Source of the DNA: Puffinus mauretanicus
Lineage: Eukaryota > Chordata > Aves > Procellariiformes > Procellariidae
DNA: 64,000 nucleotides
NCBI GenBank assembly: GCA_023333565.1
Contig: JAJKFH010004137.1
Location: 1-64,000 of the forward strand
Reading direction: 5' to 3'
In this document: in pieces, positions 33,017-44,787 of the stretch
Layout of the letters: every line of letters begins with the position of its first letter
How positions within the stretch are numbered: the first letter of the stretch is position 1
Notes under the pieces: generated by a model
Seen by the model: only the letters and a program-made list of their open reading frames with translations
The model's database searches: none
Told to the model about the DNA's origin: nothing
Position numbers and translations under genes: made by a program

Positions 33017-35146
33017 TTTCAACTATTGTTATCCAAATCAACTACAATGACAAAAAAATAAGTCTTTTTGCTAGAGCTCTAAAGAAAATTCTCTCTTGAT
33101 TTCCATCCATTCTCCCAGTTGGAGAGTGGGAGGAAGTAAAGCTATATTATCTCATTTCCAAGCAAGTATTTTGCATTTCTTTGCATAGCTATGCACAAGA
33201 AAAAGGACTGGATATTTTCTGAGACAGATTTTAAACAAGCTGGCACTGCATCAGTTCTAATGATCCAACTATTCCTGGTCTCCTCCAAGGGGAAGTCACT
33301 TGGCAAGGAGGAGGATCTTACAGGTGACAGATGCTATCACCTGCAACATTTTCTGTGTAAATAAGTCAACAATTTTCTGCCACTTTTTTTAGTATACCTA
33401 GTATTTATATGCTAACATGTCTATAAACTTGGAAAATATTTCAATTCCAACTACTCTAATTAAAAAAAAAAACAAACCAAACAAACAAAAAAACCCACTC
33501 TGCAAAAACAGAGATCCGACATAGGTTTTTGTTTTGTTTTAAAGGTGTCTGCCAAGTACAATGAAGACGCTCGAATGTCAGCAAGAGTTCAACACAAATA
33601 GTATCCAATTTTCTGAAAGGAGCCAATTGTTCCTAGAGGACACACAGGTAAAATAACTAACCAATTTCAGGCTCTAGAGACAAGTAGTGTGTCAAGATTT
33701 AGTTTCTCCCAACCACACACAGAACAATCGTGGTCAATTAAGCACTGAAACAAAATGTTAAGATCTGATCAAGAGGCTTATAAAGAGACAGATTGTGGGG
33801 CCCCCTCTTACCTTAATATTTTAACAAGGGATCACAAACATAGGGGAGAAACCCAGACATTTCAAAAGATTTTGCCAATTATTTTCTTAGTTTAGATTAA
33901 GCAAAATGTCACTAGAAATGAATGCCTGTTCAGAAAAAATCATAACTTAGAAAATGGTAGTATGATGAAGCTACCACCCTGAGGAAACTGTACATGGATT
34001 CAGAGAACGTGTGCTGATTTATGATAGTATGACACCAAATGAATCCAGACCGAATGTTAAAAAGCAAGTAACCTTCACAGACAAAAATAATTCTAAAAAG
34101 TTCCTGTTTAGTATGGACTCACTTTTCCTCAAAGGAACAGAAAAGCTCATCCTTGAAGTTAAGAAAACTCTTCCACAAGTCAGGACTTCACTGCTCATTA
34201 GAGAATTATATCATTAAATGGAAGCACCTGTAATACCAAACAGTATTTTGAATGTAAAAACTGTCAACATATCAAAGAAATTGTCCGTCTTTTGGATGGT
34301 ATTTGGAACAAGTCAACAATGTATACACATTCATTTATGAAATAACATGAATTCCCGGTACCCATGAAAGCAGTGCAGCCTCTCTTTTCTCCTCATTGTA
34401 GCCCGGGATTCAGGTGACTTTAAATTTAATAAAGGTGACGGGAAGAATTGAAATCCTCGCTACCCAGCCATTTACCGTCGAGGAATCAGCTGCTTCTGCC
34501 AAGACGATCAGATGCAAAGTAGCAAATATTAGCATGCAGCTTCAGAGTTACGGTCCCTTTGGATTAACTGGGACACTTTCACCTCAGATACTAAGTCAGG
34601 CATAGCAAAATGAAACGGCCTCTGCTTCCAAACAGTTCATATTTGAGAGATTCTTTGGCCATCTTTTGAGCTGGAAAGTGAACTATTTTGGCAGTAAAAG
34701 CTTTTATTCCAAGTAAATTGGATGAATAAGACAAATTTTGTGGCTAAAGAATTTACAGAGTCCTAGTTACATACATTTGTGTATCTGCCTAAAAAACAGG
34801 CTTCATTTTGCACTACCTACAGTGGCCTCGCTATAACTTCACATAGAGCGTGATATCAAATTCGATCTTAGATATTAGTTTCCCCTGCATCACAAGGCAA
34901 CACCAGCAGAGAAAATTTATTTCCACATCAGCCAAAAAAGCTACAAAAATTACTTTAAAGTATACGCAACTCTGCTTATTACAAAAAGAAAATAGATCGT
35001 TAATTAATTAATATAATTAATTAATCTAAGTTAGCATTTGCTGTTACTGTCAAACGTGATCAAAAGTATGGTTTATAACATACATTCAATGAATCATGTA
35101 AGCAAAGGTGCAGTTAGAACAGCTACAAAATAAATAGAAAAAGACT
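33017..35146. other. Intergenic DNA and CRYZ 3' flank
   Basis: AT-rich. Holds an A-rich/T-rich pair at 33,462-33,541 (A11, (CAAA)n, then GTTTTTGTTTTGTTTT) and a TTAATTAA-rich near-palindrome at about 34,999-35,026. The CRYZ 3'UTR occupies its right end. Confidence 0.55.
34916..34921 (-). terminator. CRYZ: Candidate CRYZ polyadenylation signal
   Basis: AATAAA on the minus strand, about 226 nt after the CRYZ stop codon. Another candidate lies near 34,700. Which is used cannot be told from sequence. Confidence 0.4.
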
Positions 35147-35308
35147 TCATGGAAGGAGCACCATCTTTCCTCGAGCACCACTGCTATGAATAATGTCTTC
35201 ATGAGCCTTAACTGCTTTCTCCAGTGGATATTCAGAGCCTACAACTGGTTTCAGCCAGCCAGCTTCTATGCCATCAAGGAGTGCTGCTGCACATTCATGC
35301 CTCTCCTC
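35147..35308 (-). CDS. CRYZ: CRYZ last coding exon
   Basis: 162 nt including the stop, acceptor ATGCAG. Encodes the C-terminal 53 residues ending [13 protein letters not shown]. Confidence 0.97.
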   Translation of the reverse strand, partial: EERHECAAALLDGIEAGWLKPVVGSEYPLEKAVKAHEDIIHSSGARGKMVLLP

Positions 35309-38300
35309 CTGCATGTAATAAAGACAGCATTTACCACAAGATCTTTACTTTTAGAAAAGTATTGACTATTTATGCAAGTGTTAAACCAAATTTCACAACC
35401 CAAAAGTATTTTATGATGTTCTGAGATTAAATCAAAGTGTAAAGGAATGAACAAACAAGTTACAGTGAAATTACGCTTTCATCCCTACAAACGATTTTAA
35501 CTGGAAATAGAGAGGTATTGAAATAAGTCAACAAAACATTCTTTAAAATAAAAACGTTTCTCACCTCAGTTGCAAGAAACAGACTAACTCCAATTATGCT
35601 AGATTCTTTACTCATAGTGTCTCTTGGATTTATCTCAATAGGACCTCTACAGCCCACAACCTGTTACGAACGAGTGAAAACATAGTTCAGGTTGTAAGCG
35701 TTGAATTGCCTTGCTAAATGCACAAACTAAAGTCAGTGACAAAAAATACTTACCATCACCCGTCCTGCATAGGACAACAGTTGCAAGTCAGTAGCAAGAT
35801 TGATGTTAGAGAGCATTTCTATTATTACATCAACTCCTTCCATCCCTGTGTATTCCTATACAGGACATAATATGTTATTTAAATCACTCCAATTAGTGCT
35901 CGGGTTACCACTTTTTATTTCATATGCTACAGATAACATACATTTTACAGTTTATTGTTGAAATTTTAAATACAGCCTTTGTACTAAGGCTGACTGCTAA
36001 TAAGTTTAATGTTAGCATATTTTGATATGCTGAATTCTGATATGCTACCATATCGGAATTTGCTGGAACGCAAGAGTTTCTAAATGCCATTGCCTGTGAA
36101 GAAAGCTCAGCATTTCCAGCCTGGGAAAGTTTTTCTTTGTGTAGAAATGAAAACGGCAGTACACTATTGCTCCTACATAAATCTACTTCAAAAAACTTCT
36201 GCAAACAACTGTTCACATTTTGTTAGTAAGAAAAATACATACTGCATCACCTAGCCCTGATACATGCTTACCTTAATTTTATCAATGTAATTAGCTTCTC
36301 TGTGATTAAATGCTTGGTGAGCGCCATTTCTCAGAACCATGTTCATGCCTTCCTCAGTTCCTGCTGTACCCAAAACCTTTAAACCACAAGCTCTGGCAAT
36401 CTGACATGTTGCTATTCCCACCTGAGGCAAAAAAAAAAGGAAAAGAAAAAAAAAAAGAAAAAGAAAAAAAAAAAAGAAAAAGGAAAAAAAGTCTTTTTTC
36501 GCTTTCTCTCTTAGCACTTTAAATTTTATATATTCTACCAGCAACTTGGAACTCACCCATTTAAAAAGTTGGCCTGGTAACATTTTTTTTTAGCCATAAT
36601 AAGTAATTTGGATCTTAAAGATAGCCAAATAGTCTTTAAAAAAAGAAAAGATATTTACAGAGGCATAGTAAACTTTTGTGGTTTTTTTAATAGCTATCAG
36701 CATTTTATATAAATCCATGTAGAATGTTGTCTATCTGTTAAAGTTGGGCCATATATATTTGATACAAAGCCAAGGAAATTCTTCTCTTCGCAGAATTGCC
36801 TGCTATTGATACCAGCATTATATATTGCAAAGAAAATCTGCAGGCGCAAGTTTCATTAACACTACTTTCACACCTTTCACAAAGAGATTAAATGATATCT
36901 TTAGAAACCAAATTCTCAGTGTCTCATACCAGGTTTGCGCTCCAGAGGATGTTTAGAGGCGAGGGATGCCTTCACAAAAACCTGACGTCGGAGCCAATGA
37001 CCACTTGAGGCACACCAATGCCAACTCTTGGTTTTGCTTTGTGTCACGGCAACAGAATGCGAAAGCGGAGCGAGGGAACAGCCGACAGGTACAATGCCTG
37101 CCTGGGATTCAGTCCCAGCTGGTCAGCTTCCTGAGGCTACAGGTTCGGCAGCCCACCGTACCAACCATACAGCTGGATACCTCCTCCAGGATATGTTAAG
37201 ATATGCACGTTTTTATATTTTGGGGCGGGGATCAAACAAATAAATAAATACACAAACAAAGACGACCATAAAAACTCCATCTTGTGGCTCTGCTATTTAA
37301 ATTTGTATGTATGAATAACACACAAAAGAAACGGACAGGCTTCTCGAAAAAATCTACCACGACCATCTGTCTGGCCAGGATCTACCCAAACTGTTTGCCA
37401 AATGTGACCTTGTTTTCTCAATAGCAGAACATCAGTTTTCAACTAAATCAAAAAACAAACACCATTAATTAAAATACATCATGGCCAGGCTGATTTGCAG
37501 AGAAAAATTCAAAAGGAGGCACATTCTTAAAAATCACTATGGAAGTCAACATCACTTGAAAGAAAAGATGCAGCATAAACCATCTTTTCTCTTCAGCATG
37601 TGCTTCATACCTATACATATCTCACTGCTTTTACAAGTATTCCTATAACGAAGTTACAAGTCCACAGAACAACAGATTTGCATTATATGCTTCCGCAAAC
37701 CAAAGGCAATGTATCTTTTCAAGAAACATAAAATAAGTAAGAATAGAAACACTACATTTAGTTTAAGAAAAAAAAAACATGCTATGATGCTGACTGTCAT
37801 TCTACTATCTTAGAATGAGATCTGAATTCCTCCTCATATAAGACTGTCATAATCACCTTTTTGCTATCTACCAAATAATTAAGGAAACTTTGCCCGTTTA
37901 TAGCAGCTGTTTGGTGCATCAGCAGAAGCTGAGCAACAAAGTGCAGAGTACGCAGAATAAGTTAAACTAGAATGTTGTGTGAAAGAGATCTAAAGTTAGC
38001 TTGTCAGGTAAAACCAAAGAAAACAGTACGTTCCATTTCACATAGTATTCAGTCATGAATTTATATATTCCAGTATCTCTCCTTGTGCAGCTAGCTGTTA
38101 GCTAATAGGTAAAAATATCCCAGAAATGCATAGTTGCTATGCACCAGTGATTACTACTCAGAGAACTGAGAACAACTTGTATATATTTTAAAATTACAGC
38201 TTTCTGCTATTAGTTTTATCTCAGGAAGACCAGTTATAAAGCTCCCAGACCAACTTCCGACTGCAGCAATGTGTTTACTATGTGACCCTCTGTATTAAGG

Positions 38301-41300
38301 GGCCTTAAACAATCACTTGTGCGGTTTCATAGTTATTTGGAATAACAGGGTTTGCTCTAAGAAAAAAGTATCCTAAAGTGTCTGAAATAAAAACCTAATT
38401 TTGTTAATCCATTAATTGATATAAATGTGACCATAAATCATATCACAGACAAAAGCAGATACAAGGGCAGAAAGCAGCATTTCTGATAAATTGCCTTCTC
38501 AAAATACTTACTCCCCCACTTGCACCATGCACTAGCACACTTTCCCCTGCTTTGGCACGCCCTCTGAATGGAAAAACAGAAAATACTGGTATTATGATTG
38601 CAGTACATAATCATTAAGCACCAGATTGCACATACTGACATCAAATCTCATCTTTCACATAGTATTATTTCCAATTTATGTTATGGCTAAACAGGTATAA
38701 CCAGCCTCTTTGGGAAAACAAGGAGGCAAACTAAACCATACCATTTATGAATTTAAGTAATATGCAATTATGTCAACATGGAACTAGCAGCAAGTAACAG
38801 TCTGGTACTGAATCTCAGTTCAAGATCTTCACCTGTTACAGATCTTAAAATAAACCACATTAGTCCTAATCATTTTTTCTATCAAACTAAACCAGGTTTC
38901 CAGTCCTAAGCTCCCACCGAGCTGACAGGGAAGTCGGGCTTTTACTCGTCATACTGTCCTGCAGCAACAGACAGGACTGTGCACAGAGTCTCTCTGGCAG
39001 AGAGGTTCACGAAGGAAAGAGGTGGGTCTGCTCTACAGCACATTGTCTGCTTAATTAAGAAATTAGAACTATTCCTGTTTTTCTTTCCTAGCTAAAATAC
39101 CAACATTTAATTACAGAATACTTATCGAAGAAGCCTTTCCAGGTCTGTTCTCTTACGAAGAAATACTTAACAGGAAAATGCAGTCACTAGCTTCTAGGTA
39201 ACCATTATCTGACAATTCCGTCAGTATAACAGATTTAACTTAAGTGTTTTAAACATTTCCCACTCATTGATCTCCCCCCATTTTACAGGACAATGAAAAT
39301 ATGGGCTTCAATATTTTAAATACTCAAAAGCAAAATGCACAAACTTAGATTTGGCACCTTACTTTTGGAAAAGAGCACGATAAGCAGTGAAGTAGGGTAT
39401 TCCAATCGCTGCTCCTTGCCTAAAGTCCAATTTATCCGACAAAGGAAAGACTCTATTAGCTGCAGCAACGGCATAATCTGCATATCCTCCAGAGATCGTA
39501 CCAGTGGTAAAAACCCTGTCACCTTTCTAGAAAGGAGGGAAAGAAAATAGAGAAATTAATCATCTCCCTTATTTTTTCCTTAATATACATTAAGAACCAG
39601 TTCTCAGAAGTTTAGGCTATTTCTAACAGCTCTCCTATTAAAAATAACCAGTTATATTTGTCACAGAGGAGAGTTTTATAAATGCTAATACATACAATCA
39701 ATGCAACACAAACCATATATTTTCATATACTTAGATTTAAGTGTCATAATTATAACCCCCGCTCTACAGTGCAACACACAAACCTACTGTCTCATTAATA
39801 TTAACCTTAATGAACCTGAACATAAAGAATTCCATCCACAGATTCCAAATGCAAAACCTCAAAAGCTTTTACAAACACAGAAGAGACATTTCTCAATTAT
39901 TTTTGTTTAAACGTGGAAAAAAGACATACTCTCAATACACCCTAAGGTAACTAAATATTGCTGCTATTCCTCAACAGGGGATACTCCAGCCAGCACTTCC
40001 GTAGGTGATGCAGGAAATGCACCACCTGGCAGCGTGCTGGATGTGCATGCGCGTAGGCGCCTCAGCCCTGCTGATGGAGCGCAACGCCAGCTGCCGTGGT
40101 CCAGGCCAGCCTCCAACCTTGTGCAAGCCCGCTCGCATAACAGCCTCAGTACCCGTTAACGTACGCAGCTGCTGAGCTCTGATTTTTCTATTATTTGCAC
40201 GTTGATCTCAATAAACACACAGCGTGTGTTTGCAGACATCGGGTATTAACTGCTGCGCAGAGGGCTGCGTATCAGCATAGCTGTTTCTCAAGCATTATGA
40301 GCATGCAAATTAACGGGTTTGGCTACTCAGCATTTTCAGGTCTGTCTGTGGCACATACTGATCTCATCATCTCTCTCCTTCATTCAAGCAAAGAGCATCA
40401 CCATTTCCGTAACAAACAAAAAGCACACACAGCAGATACAGCAAACTACTGATAAGAAAATATGAATAAACGTGATTCTTCTCTCTAGATAAGCACCTCT
40501 CTCATCTCTCCCACAATAGTTACATAAATTCCAAGTCAGAAAATTCCAACACCATTTTAACTACAATTTTTATGTTTGTCTGAGACCAACAGTCACGTAG
40601 TGACTTGAAAGGAAGAAGAGATTTAAAAACTAAATAAATTTCATACGTATCTTTTAGCAAACTGATAATTGCCTTCTCCTGTCCCAAGACTTTTCCTCTG
40701 AGAAAATCTAAATAAAATTACTAGACTGGAGTAATAAAGTATTTGAACAGTTTTAACAACAAATATGTAATTCATGGGGTTTTATGTCAGTAAAATAAAA
40801 GCTATTTCCATTTCCCAAAAAAACTTTACAGAAAATTTTTCAATTCTGCATGAAATTATTACCTCAAACAGGAAGCATCCAACTTCAAATATTTCTGCAA
40901 TGCCATAAAAATAGTTCTGAACCACAATTTTTGGACTCCTGATATCATTGATTTAAGCAGACAAACTGAAGTGCTGCTTCTGAGACCTTTTAACTCTTTG
41001 AGGTCAACAGCATTAAAGACTTCCCTACAGTTCAATCTGCAGACTGGATCGCCAGTATGATCTGGCTGCATGCTTTTACTAGTCACTGACGGTGATTTTC
41101 CCCCCCAAATAGATTACATGATTATAAGCAATAAAAACAGGAACAGTAGTATAGCAATCACACAAAGAGGATACGTAAACAATAACGAATTAAAACCCAA
41201 TGCATAAATACCTTGAATGCAGTCACATGTTCCCCAACACCTTCTATTATACCAGCCACATCTGAGCCAGGAGTATAGGGTAAAGCTGGTTTTCTAGCAT

Positions 41301-41813
41301 AATTTCCAGAACGAATATATGTCTCGACAGGGTTTACCCCACAGGCATGAACTTTAATTAACACCTAAAAGAAAAGATGTTTCTTAAGCAATAATTAAAA
41401 AGATTTAGAACTTGAATTGACAGCACAGTATTATGGCATTTTAACTAAATTCTTAAACAGAGTCAGCAAAAATTCAGTGCTGAACTGAAGCTATTTTCAG
41501 GAAATCCTTTATATGGAATATGTAGCCCACAGAAGAGGAAAAAGATCACATTTGTTAAACGCGATGTCTCAGGTAGTATGAATAAACTGATCAAAACCTA
41601 CATATTCAAGATGAAAAGTTTTGGTTTGTATTCTTCATTCTGTTCTGAGTGTACCTATTATCATGCAATATCGTTATTTCAGTTCACAGAACTCATATAT
41701 ACCTGATTTTCTTTTGGATCAGGAATTAAGACATCTGACTGGAGTTTAAGCACTTCAGGGCCACCAAATTCAAAAACTCTGATAGCTCTCATCACATTTC
41801 TTGTGGCTGCCAT
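35147..41813 (-). CDS. CRYZ: Zeta-crystallin / NADPH:quinone oxidoreductase, 329 aa
   Basis: Exons: 41813-41703, 41364-41212, 39526-39363, 38563-38512, 36421-36272, 35855-35754, 35660-35565, 35308-35147 (stop TGA 35149-35147). All junctions are GT-AG and in frame. The 329 residues equal the human length. The cytosolic enzyme reduces quinones with NADPH and, in mammals, also binds AU-rich mRNA elements. Visible features: GroES-like N-terminal fold with [20 protein letters not shown] (38-57) and [10 protein letters not shown]; a Rossmann fold with the HGASGGVG nucleotide-binding loop (about 155-162) split across an exon border; [13 protein letters not shown]-type C-terminus ([10 protein letters not shown]). 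No zinc ligands are expected in this MDR subfamily. Its 5' end faces TYW3. The next exon upstream is probably an untranslated exon in the CpG island. Confidence 0.97.
35565..35660 (-). CDS. CRYZ: CRYZ seventh coding exon
   Basis: 96 nt, phase 0, acceptor AACAG, donor GTGAGA. Encodes [20 protein letters not shown] and [12 protein letters not shown]. Confidence 0.97.
35754..35855 (-). CDS. CRYZ: CRYZ sixth coding exon
   Basis: 102 nt, phase 0, acceptor GTATAG, donor GTAAGT. Encodes [18 protein letters not shown] and LLSYAGRVM. Confidence 0.96.
36272..36421 (-). CDS. CRYZ: CRYZ fifth coding exon
   Basis: 150 nt, phase 0. Encodes [20 protein letters not shown] and [13 protein letters not shown]. 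Its acceptor CCTCAG is preceded on the minus strand by a roughly 60-nt T/CTTTT microsatellite serving as the pyrimidine tract. Confidence 0.97.
36422..38511. other. CRYZ intron with AAAAG microsatellite
   Basis: A 2.1-kb intron. The tract 36,429-36,491 is an A/AAAAG microsatellite abutting the acceptor. A patch at 36.95-37.2 kb is GC-richer with overlapping open frames but has no family resemblance. The other introns of 300 bp or more (35,856-36,271; 38,564-39,362; 39,527-41,211; 41,365-41,702) show nothing recognisable. Confidence 0.6.
36429..36491. repeat. A/AAAAG microsatellite
   Basis: About 60 bp of A runs interrupted by G, directly beside the CRYZ exon acceptor at 36,421. Confidence 0.9.
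38512..38563 (-). CDS. CRYZ: CRYZ fourth coding exon
   Basis: Only 52 nt. Acceptor ATTCAG, donor GTAAGT. Encodes [14 protein letters not shown], the first part of the NADPH-binding loop. Confidence 0.96.
39363..39526 (-). CDS. CRYZ: CRYZ third coding exon
   Basis: 164 nt, acceptor TTCTAG, donor GTAAGG, leaves in phase 2. Encodes [19 protein letters not shown] and the [15 protein letters not shown] motif. Confidence 0.97.
41212..41364 (-). CDS. CRYZ: CRYZ second coding exon
   Basis: 153 nt, phase 0 on both sides, acceptor TTTTAG. Encodes residues 38-88, the conserved quinone-reductase N-terminal core. Confidence 0.97.
41703..41813 (-). CDS. CRYZ: CRYZ first coding exon
   Basis: The exon itself begins at 41,827 (acceptor CCCCAG), with 14 nt of 5'UTR before ATG 41813-41811. 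Encodes residues 1-37, including [17 protein letters not shown]. Donor GTATAT. Confidence 0.95.
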
Positions 41814-41827
41814 AGCAATCACAATAT

Positions 41828-44390
41828 CTGGGGGGAAAAAAAACAACAATATTTTATTGCCTTCATAATTTATTTTGCATCTTCAAAATAAAGAAATCAA
41901 AAAACACCTGCCAAGCAACTGATTAAATAGAGCCTCACTCCTGATTTAAATTTTGTGGGTTTTGTTTGTTTGTTTTTGGGTTTTTTCCCCAAATCTTGCA
42001 AAAGGCAGAAAATTAACCCTACCGTTTGCAGGACTTTATGGGTATTAAGAGAATCACTTGCAAAGAATTTATCCGTAGAAGTATTTCTACAGCAGCTCCT
42101 GTGAACGCTGCACTGCTACCACATATGCAGAGATGTACAGTACTTTGGGGAAAAACATTGACAATTTACTATTACATTCTGAAAAACAGATGTAGTGCAT
42201 TGGCTGACTGGGTAATCTAGCCAAGTGACATTCCAGTCACTGCTCCTGCTTACTATTAAACTCAAATGTAAAAAAGCAACAAAAAGCTACTCATCAGCTA
42301 TCAAAAATAGAAGATACCATAGGACATTAAAACAAGCCAGTAAAAACTGAAATGCAGACATTCAAGATTCCAATCCTTAATTCCAGCTGGATTTCGCCAC
42401 TGCAGCTGTATGTGACAGAGACCATGAACCACAGCCCTCACAGCTCACAGCCTTGAATGCATTAACGGAAGCGATGACAATTTATCAACACGTGAAGCTC
42501 TGACTATTCCAACTGCATTCATTTGTGAAGTATTCTAACAAAACACTGCGAGCAAGTTACTCCTACTACAGGTACACACAATTCTTTCAGGAATCTGACC
42601 GATTCAGAGAGAGGCGCTTTACTGGGCACTCAGCAAATAATCACGGGACAGCAAACAGGCATACAGGAACCTTGAAGGCACGAGGAGATCATGCTTTTGG
42701 CCAACTCCAGCTAAAGAACTTTAGGGCTGTAGCCAGAGGTAGGCTTTTTCCCAAAGATGATTACAGCTTTTAAAAGTACCTGACTTAATCGCTGTTTTTT
42801 TCTCCTAGCTGATACAGTCTGTAAGGCTTCACATTTTTGGTTACCGGTTCAAGTCAGGAAGAGTATTAGTCACAAGGATACACACTACTAACATTCCCCT
42901 TGGGACATGACGAAAACCTACACTGTTAAGTAATTTCTGAAGTACGGGTCACTTTTATACGTAGTGATAATAAACCGAATTAAAAGGCGGCTTCTATTGT
43001 GCTCAGAAGAAAACCAGACCTGTAGGTTTTAATAAACGATTCTGCAGCACGATGACTGATCGTTAGGTTGAGGCCTCCTCTAGACAGGTGGAAGGAACCC
43101 CGCGCTCTGCTGGAGGGGCAACAGGCGGGCACGGCCACCCAGGCGGCTTCCCGAGTGCGTCGGTGACAGCGTCCCATCACCGGCGATGCAGGACGGGGGG
43201 AGAGGTGCCCGGTGTTCACCAGCAAGGAAGGACCGGTTGGGTGTGTGCAGGCTGGGGGCTGCCTCGGCCATGGCGACTGGGGGATGGTGGAGCTCGGGAC
43301 CCGGGAGGAGGGCGCAGGGCGAGCAGCAGGGCCACGGCCGGTGGGCCAGGAGGGCGGCCCTGCCCCCTCAGGGAACCCCACGGGATTCCGGACAGCCCCG
43401 CGGGGGTGGGGGGCCGAGAGCCAAAGACCAACCGCTCCAAGCTCAGGGCTCCCTCCGCACCGGCACACCCCCGCACCGGTCCACCTCCAGAGAAGCACAC
43501 CCCCGCACCGGCACACCCCCGCACCGGCCCACCTCCAGAGAAGCACACCCCCGCACCGGCACACCCCCGCACCGGCACACCTCCAGAGAAGCACACCCCC
43601 GCACCGGCACACCCCCGCACCGGCACACCTCCAGAGAAGCACACTCCCGCACCGGCACACCCCCGCACCGACACACCTCCAGACAAGCACACCCCCGCAC
43701 CGGCACACCCCCGCACCGCCTGGGCGGATGCAGGAGAAAGAGGGCGGGCAGCGAGAGGGGACCCGGGAGGCGCCCCCCAGGCAGGCGCGAACGGGGCCGG
43801 GAAGGCCACGGCCAGCTGGGGTGAACTGCAGGGCACCCAGAGGGGCTTCTGCGAGCGCCGGGCAGCCGGGGGGAGGGGAGGGCAGGGGACGGGAGCGCGG
43901 GCGCGGCGGCCCCGAGCTGCTCAGGGCCTCCCCCGCCTCAGAGCAGCCGCCGGCAGCCCGGGTCCCGGGGCGGTCGGGAGTGGAGCCTGGTCCTCCGCCG
44001 CAAGCAGGGGCACAGCCGGACGCGAGGGGCCTGACCGGCCCGGGGAGGCTCACCGGCGGCTCGGGAAGGAAACGCGGCCGCGGCACGGAGTGGTGCTGCG
44101 GTGAGGGACAGCCCGGGCCCTCAGCGCCGGCGGGGAGGCCCCGCCCCGACACGCCCCTCGTCGCCAGGCCCCGCCCCTGTGGCCAGGGCACGCCCCGCCA
44201 GCCCTCGCAGCCCCCCCGCCGCCGGCAGGGCCGGCCCGGGGCTCCGCGTCCGCCTCGGCCTGCGGAGCCGGGCCCCGCGCGCGGGGACCGCCGCCCGCCC
44301 CGCCGCCCCGCCCCGCAGCGGCCCGCCCCGCCGCCCGGGGCAGAGCCGAGTCCCGGAGGCCGCCGGGGAGCCCTCGCGCCCACCGCCTAC
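41828..44390. other. CRYZ first intron (inferred)
   Basis: Extends from the first coding exon to a likely donor, CCGGAG|GTAGGC on the minus strand (GT at 44,390-44,389), inside the CpG island. It contains plain AT-rich DNA to about 43.0 kb and then GC-rich DNA with the 48-bp minisatellite. The upstream exon is an inference. Confidence 0.45.
43455..43721. repeat. 48-bp higher-order minisatellite (three 16-bp subunits)
   Basis: About five and a half copies of a 48-bp unit made of two GCACACCCCCGCACCG blocks and one GCACACCTCCAGAGAA block. Copies differ at few positions. Because 48 is divisible by 3, each frame stays open and produces spurious repeat proteins. Confidence 0.92.
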
Positions 44391-44586
44391 CTCCGGAGCG
44401 CTCCTGCCGCCGCGGCGGAACGCGGGCCCGGGCCGACCGGCGGCGGCGACGGGGGCGGGGGCAGCCGGGGGGCGGGCGCGGCGAGCGGCGGTCCCCGCCC
44501 CTCGGCCGTCCCGTGGGGAGGTTTGGCCCTCGCGCGCTGCCGTCAGGCTCGCGCGGCGGCCGTCGTGGGCGGGGCCGGGGGTCGCC

Positions 44587-44787
44587 ATGGCGGCGCCGGG
44601 GCTGGGGCCCCCTATAGCGGCCTTCCGGCAGCGGAAGGCGCAGCGCCTGGCGCGGGCGGACGCCAGCAGGAAGGGCGCCCTGGACGAGCGCGCCGCCGCC
44701 GTCGTGCAGCTCCTCAACGGGCGAGCCCAGTTCTGCACCACCAGCTCCTGCTCGGGCCGCCTCGTCCTGGCGCAGGGCAGCGCCGCG
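44587..44787 (+). CDS. TYW3: TYW3 exon 1 (coding part)
   Basis: 201 nt, phase 0, donor GTGAGT. Encodes residues 1-67. The first about 12 residues are Ala/Gly/Pro-rich and slightly longer than in human; conservation begins at FRQRKAQ. Confidence 0.94.
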
